A DNA stretch of 64,000 nucleotides from contig CAJULK010000008.1 of NCBI GenBank assembly GCA_910587455.1, positions 48,330-112,329 of the forward strand, read 5' to 3'. The translations under genes and the position numbers were made by a program. Below are positions 60,409 through 64,000 of the stretch, piece by piece (within the stretch, counting starts at the first letter, position 1; the number at the start of each line of letters is the position of its first letter). The notes beneath the pieces are model-generated. The model was not told where the DNA came from. It made no database searches and saw only the letters and a list, made by a program, of their open reading frames with translations. The DNA comes from an uncultured Christensenellaceae bacterium. GTDB taxonomy: Bacteria > Bacillota > Clostridia > Christensenellales > Pumilibacteraceae.

Positions 60409-62916
60409 ATGCAACAGATCGTCATAGGCAACATACGCATACTGCTACTTAGCGAAGATATTGTTCGCATAGAATACGGCAAGAACGGCGTATTCTGCGA
60501 CTGCGACACTTTTTTCATTCCGAATAAATCGCAATACGCGAATACGAATGTACCGTATACTGCGGAAGAAAATGCGATCTGCTTCGGCGAGTACGAGCTG
60601 TATATCCCCGAAAACGCAAAAAGTCTTTCGGGCGTGCGGCTCGACAAAAACGGCAAAAAAGTCTATTCGTACAAAAAGCTGAAAAACAGCGGCGAACTTC
60701 CGCCTTTGGATAAAACGCCCGACGTGTTCGCAATTAGCGACGCGCCGCGAATCATCGTGCCCGAGGGCGGATATTCGGCCGAACGCAAGGGCGAGTACAA
60801 AGTCACCGAAAACGTGCAAGACGTATATTTATTGCTGTGCGGCGGCGACGCGAAAAAGCTGCGCAAGCTGTACGTCGAGCTTACGGGCAAGCCCGAGCTC
60901 GTGCGGCTTTCGACGCTCGGCGGGTGGAACAGCAAATATTACGCGTATACCGAGGACGAGGCGAATCGGCTCATACTCGACTACGAAAAACACGACGTGC
61001 CGCTCGACGTTATGGTGATAGATACCGATTGGCGTTCTTGCGAGCACGGCTGGGGCTACGACATAAACACCAAGCTGTTTCCCGACATGAAACGGTTTTT
61101 GGACTTTGCGCACGAGCATGGCGTGGAAGTCATGTTCAACGATCACCCCGAGCCCGCAGACGGCGCGCACGTTTTCGAGCCGCGGGAAATAGCGTACCGC
61201 GAAAAGAACTTGCAGTCGCTCATGGAAAAGGGTTTGGATATTTGGTGGTACGACAGGAATTGGGGTGCGCATTTAATTTCGCCGACCGATAAGATATATT
61301 GGGAAACGTTTGGGCTGTATTTGTTCGAGGATATAACGCGGCATTACAATCAAAAGCAGACGGGCGATGCGGAAGTATATCGCCGCCCCGTAATAATGGG
61401 TAATGCGGTGAATATAGTCAACGGCAGATATTATGCGATCGAGGACAGCGCAAGCCATCGCTATTCCATACAGTGGACGGGGGATATATCGTGCCGTTCC
61501 GATTCTATTGCAAACGAAGTCGAGAGTTTGATAAAGTGCGGCAATAACTGCGTCGTTTATGTAAACGCCGACTGCGGCGGGCATTTGGGCGATCCCGATA
61601 AAGAGCTGTTTATCCGTTGGATGCAGTTCGGCACGCTTTCGCCCGTATTCCGCCCGCATTGCACGAATACTGTTGAGCGCACTCGCGAGCCGTGGATGTA
61701 CGACGGCGAGACGCTCGACATAGTGCGCGAGTACAACAATTTGCGTTACAGACTGTTGCCCGTAATTTATAGAAGCGCGTACGAAAGTTATGAAAACGGC
61801 GCACCGATCTTCAAGGCTTTGGGCTGGAATTACCCCGAAGATAAAAAGGCTGCCGAACTCAACGACGAGTATATGCTCGGCGAAAATTTACTTATCAAGC
61901 CCGTAACGGGCGCTCCGCTGAAATGTGTGGATAAAAAGCATTATATTGCGCCCGTAAAGGCGACGTATTACAACGGCAGAGAACTCGAAGGCGAACCTGT
62001 GGCTGTCGCCGAATACGATCGGCTCAATTTAATACTCAACCATACGTCACCCGAAAACGGCGTGCCGGTGTACGACTTTTCCGCGTGTTTCGAAACTCAG
62101 CTGCGCTTCGATATGAAATGCATGATGTATATATCGTGCGACGACGGCGCGACCGTTTGGATAGACGGCGAAAAGGTGCTCGAAGACAAAACCCTTCACT
62201 CCGCAATGACGTTCCCTTTGAAAAAGTTGGAAGCGGGTAAAACGTACGATATTAAAATAAATTACTTCCAAGCGGGCGGCGAAGCTTGCTGCGGATTATT
62301 TGCGGCGGATGTTCAAGACGACAAAGTCGCTACCTATCTGCCTGCGGGCAAATGGTTGGACGCATTCGGCGGCGAGGTGTACGACGGCAAAAACACGGTA
62401 TTGCGCGAATACGGCTTAAAGGAAATGCCGCTGTTCGTGCGGCTGGGCGCGCTTATTCCGCTCGCATACGAAGCAAAAAACACAAAACAACAAAAATGGG
62501 ATAAGCTCGTTTTCGATTTTTATCCCGATAAACAGGCAAGCGATAAAGGATATTTATACGAGGACGATACACAAACCACGGCGTATAAAAAGGGTGAGTT
62601 CAAAAAGAGCGCGTACAAAGCGGGGTATTGCAATGAGTGCAACGCTTACGTTATAAATCTTTACAAAGCGGAAGGAAACTTTGAAGGCGAAAAATGTTTT
62701 AACGAGCGTGAGATAACCGTCAAGCGGCACGTTTCGGGTGGCGAGCGCGCGACGAAAGCGACGGTAAACGGCGCGGAAGCGCAAATAACGCACGCGGGCA
62801 AAAACGAAAACGCGTTCCCGCTCAATACGTGTTCGGACGCGCCCGACGGCGAGTGCGAACTAATAACGTTCACTGCAGACGAGGATAAAACGTACGAAAT
62901 AAAATTCTATCTTTAA
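60409..62916 (+). CDS. Cytoplasmic GH31 glycosidase with PA14-like insert
   Basis: An 835-residue GH31 with no signal peptide, in contrast to copies A and B. Nucleophile Asp282 (WWYDRNW) and acid/base Asp359 (WTGDISC) are intact. Between barrel and C-terminal beta domain, residues about 558-634 form an extra domain (CMMYISCDDGATVWIDG, then FQAGGEACCGLF) with the PA14 pattern, often a carbohydrate-binding insert in glycosidases. GGAG precedes ATG 60409. It follows the GH42 gene by 18 nt, so they are co-transcribed. Confidence 0.92.
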   Translation: MQQIVIGNIRILLLSEDIVRIEYGKNGVFCDCDTFFIPNKSQYANTNVPYTAEENAICFGEYELYIPENAKSLSGVRLDKNGKKVYSYKKLKNSGELPPLDKTPDVFAISDAPRIIVPEGGYSAERKGEYKVTENVQDVYLLLCGGDAKKLRKLYVELTGKPELVRLSTLGGWNSKYYAYTEDEANRLILDYEKHDVPLDVMVIDTDWRSCEHGWGYDINTKLFPDMKRFLDFAHEHGVEVMFNDHPEPADGAHVFEPREIAYREKNLQSLMEKGLDIWWYDRNWGAHLISPTDKIYWETFGLYLFEDITRHYNQKQTGDAEVYRRPVIMGNAVNIVNGRYYAIEDSASHRYSIQWTGDISCRSDSIANEVESLIKCGNNCVVYVNADCGGHLGDPDKELFIRWMQFGTLSPVFRPHCTNTVERTREPWMYDGETLDIVREYNNLRYRLLPVIYRSAYESYENGAPIFKALGWNYPEDKKAAELNDEYMLGENLLIKPVTGAPLKCVDKKHYIAPVKATYYNGRELEGEPVAVAEYDRLNLILNHTSPENGVPVYDFSACFETQLRFDMKCMMYISCDDGATVWIDGEKVLEDKTLHSAMTFPLKKLEAGKTYDIKINYFQAGGEACCGLFAADVQDDKVATYLPAGKWLDAFGGEVYDGKNTVLREYGLKEMPLFVRLGALIPLAYEAKNTKQQKWDKLVFDFYPDKQASDKGYLYEDDTQTTAYKKGEFKKSAYKAGYCNECNAYVINLYKAEGNFEGEKCFNEREITVKRHVSGGERATKATVNGAEAQITHAGKNENAFPLNTCSDAPDGECELITFTADEDKTYEIKFYL

Positions 62917-62925
62917 GGGTAATTT

Positions 62926-64000
62926 ATGAACGCCGAATTCATAGGAGTAAAGGAAAACGCAAACACCTTTACCGTCGAAAAGAAATTCAATATACAAAGC
63001 GCAGGAAAAGCCGAGCTTAAGGTCACGGCATTGGGGCTTTACTATGCCGAGATCAACGGCAAGCGTGTGGGCGACGCGTTTCTTACGCCCGGGTGGACGT
63101 CGTACAAAAGGACGCTCCAAGTACAAAGTTACGACGTGACCGAGCTGTTGCATAACGGCGAAAACACGATCGCCTTTACCGTCAACGAGGGTTGGTACAA
63201 AGGCGGGCTTACGTGGGAGAAAAAGCGTTGCAATTACGGCGAGCAAACGGCGGTGTGCGCGGAACTGTGTGTAAACGGCGAGCTCGTTTTATCCACAGAC
63301 GAGAGCTTTTCGGCAAGGGAAAGCGTTATACGCGAGAGCGGCATTTATGACGGCGAAACAATCGATTATACCGCGGAGTTAAAGCCGCTTACGGTGTGTA
63401 AAGTCCCGTTTGATAAGTCCGTACTCGTGCCGCAACAGTGCGAATGCGTAAAAGATATAGAGCGGCTTGCGGTCAAAAAAGTCATAACCACGCCGAAAGG
63501 AGATAGGGTATACGAATTCGGTCAGAACATAGCGGGCGTGGTCGAATTAATAACGCCCGAAGATTTTTGCGGCACGCTTACATTGAAATTCGCCGAGATA
63601 TTGGTAGACGGCGAGTTCTATACGGATAATCTTCGAGGCGCAAAGGCGACGGACGTTTTTACCGTACAAGGCAAAAGAACGGTTTGTCCCGAGTTCACTT
63701 TTCACGGTTTCAGGTACCTTAAAATAGACGGCGCGCTTTTTGACAGCCGCCGTATAACGGCGATCGTACGTCATACGGATATGAAACGTACGGGAAGCAT
63801 ACAAACAAGCAACGTGCGATTTAATAAACTTATACAAAATATAGTGTGGGGACAGCGCGGGAACTTTGTAGACATTCCGACGGACTGCCCGCAGCGCGAC
63901 GAGCGGCTGGGGTGGACGGGCGACATAAACGCGTTTTGTGCTTCTGCGGCGTTTAATTACGACATTTGCGCGTTTATGAAAAAGTGGCTGGGCGATTTAA
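62926..64000 (+). CDS. GH78 alpha-L-rhamnosidase, N-terminal part (cut by window end)
   Basis: The frame is open to the last base, about 358 codons so far. N-terminal beta domain (GLYYAEINGKRVGDAFLTPGW, then NEGWYKGG), a second beta domain, then the start of the (alpha/alpha)6 catalytic barrel with the GH78 signature TDCPQRDERLGWTGD, which carries the family's catalytic Asp and Glu region. No signal peptide, so it should cleave rhamnose from imported oligosaccharides. AGGGT precedes ATG 62926. It is 9 nt after the GH31 stop. Confidence 0.93.
   Translation, partial: MNAEFIGVKENANTFTVEKKFNIQSAGKAELKVTALGLYYAEINGKRVGDAFLTPGWTSYKRTLQVQSYDVTELLHNGENTIAFTVNEGWYKGGLTWEKKRCNYGEQTAVCAELCVNGELVLSTDESFSARESVIRESGIYDGETIDYTAELKPLTVCKVPFDKSVLVPQQCECVKDIERLAVKKVITTPKGDRVYEFGQNIAGVVELITPEDFCGTLTLKFAEILVDGEFYTDNLRGAKATDVFTVQGKRTVCPEFTFHGFRYLKIDGALFDSRRITAIVRHTDMKRTGSIQTSNVRFNKLIQNIVWGQRGNFVDIPTDCPQRDERLGWTGDINAFCASAAFNYDICAFMKKWLGDL

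Overview
The window looks like a chromosome segment of an anaerobic, endospore-forming member of the Clostridia. This rests on the combination of a CtsR-McsA-McsB-ClpC stress operon, an HrcA-GrpE-DnaK-DnaJ operon, RNase Y, acetate kinase, a SpoIIAA-SpoIIAB-SigF operon followed by spoVA genes, and strong AGGAGG-type ribosome binding sites. The carbohydrate genes suggest a gut or other plant-glycan-rich habitat; that and any finer taxonomy are inference.

Layout. Positions 1-33,050 are core chromosome, almost all on the + strand: the end of rarA, an ABC exporter pair, a P-type calcium ATPase, a dCMP-deaminase-like protein, the CtsR regulon operon, long-form ribosome hibernation factor, glucose-6-phosphate isomerase, an HPr-like protein, a divergent pair (GtrA/GDPD) facing lepA-hemW, the heat-shock operon, ackA-comF, rny, an orphan lipoprotein, and the sporulation block. 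Clean sigma-A promoters (17-bp spacers) and rho-independent terminators mark most unit borders.

The core ends abruptly inside spoVAD, whose reading frame matches the family up to about two-thirds of its usual length and then stops. Positions 33,050-37,500 are accessory: a hipBA toxin-antitoxin module with a repeated operator, several small proteins I cannot identify (one a 49-residue Cys-rich protein), a potentially structured stretch, and a 250-bp nested inverted repeat in a stretch with no gene I recognise.

Positions 37,500-64,000 are one long co-directional glycan-utilisation locus: AraC regulator, orphan membrane protein, ABC substrate-binding lipoprotein, two permeases (no ATPase gene), then exported lipoproteins (GH31, GH43, CBM9-like, GH31, and a giant 1,884-residue multi-domain protein with no enzyme domain I recognise), then signal-less enzymes (GH42, GH31 with a PA14-like insert, and a GH78 alpha-L-rhamnosidase cut by the window end). 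The simplest reading is surface capture and trimming of a branched plant glycan, import of oligosaccharides, and cytoplasmic completion. The shared accessory domains on the two exported GH31 enzymes and the giant protein are the most novel-looking part of the locus; the broken spoVAD junction is the most unusual genomic feature.
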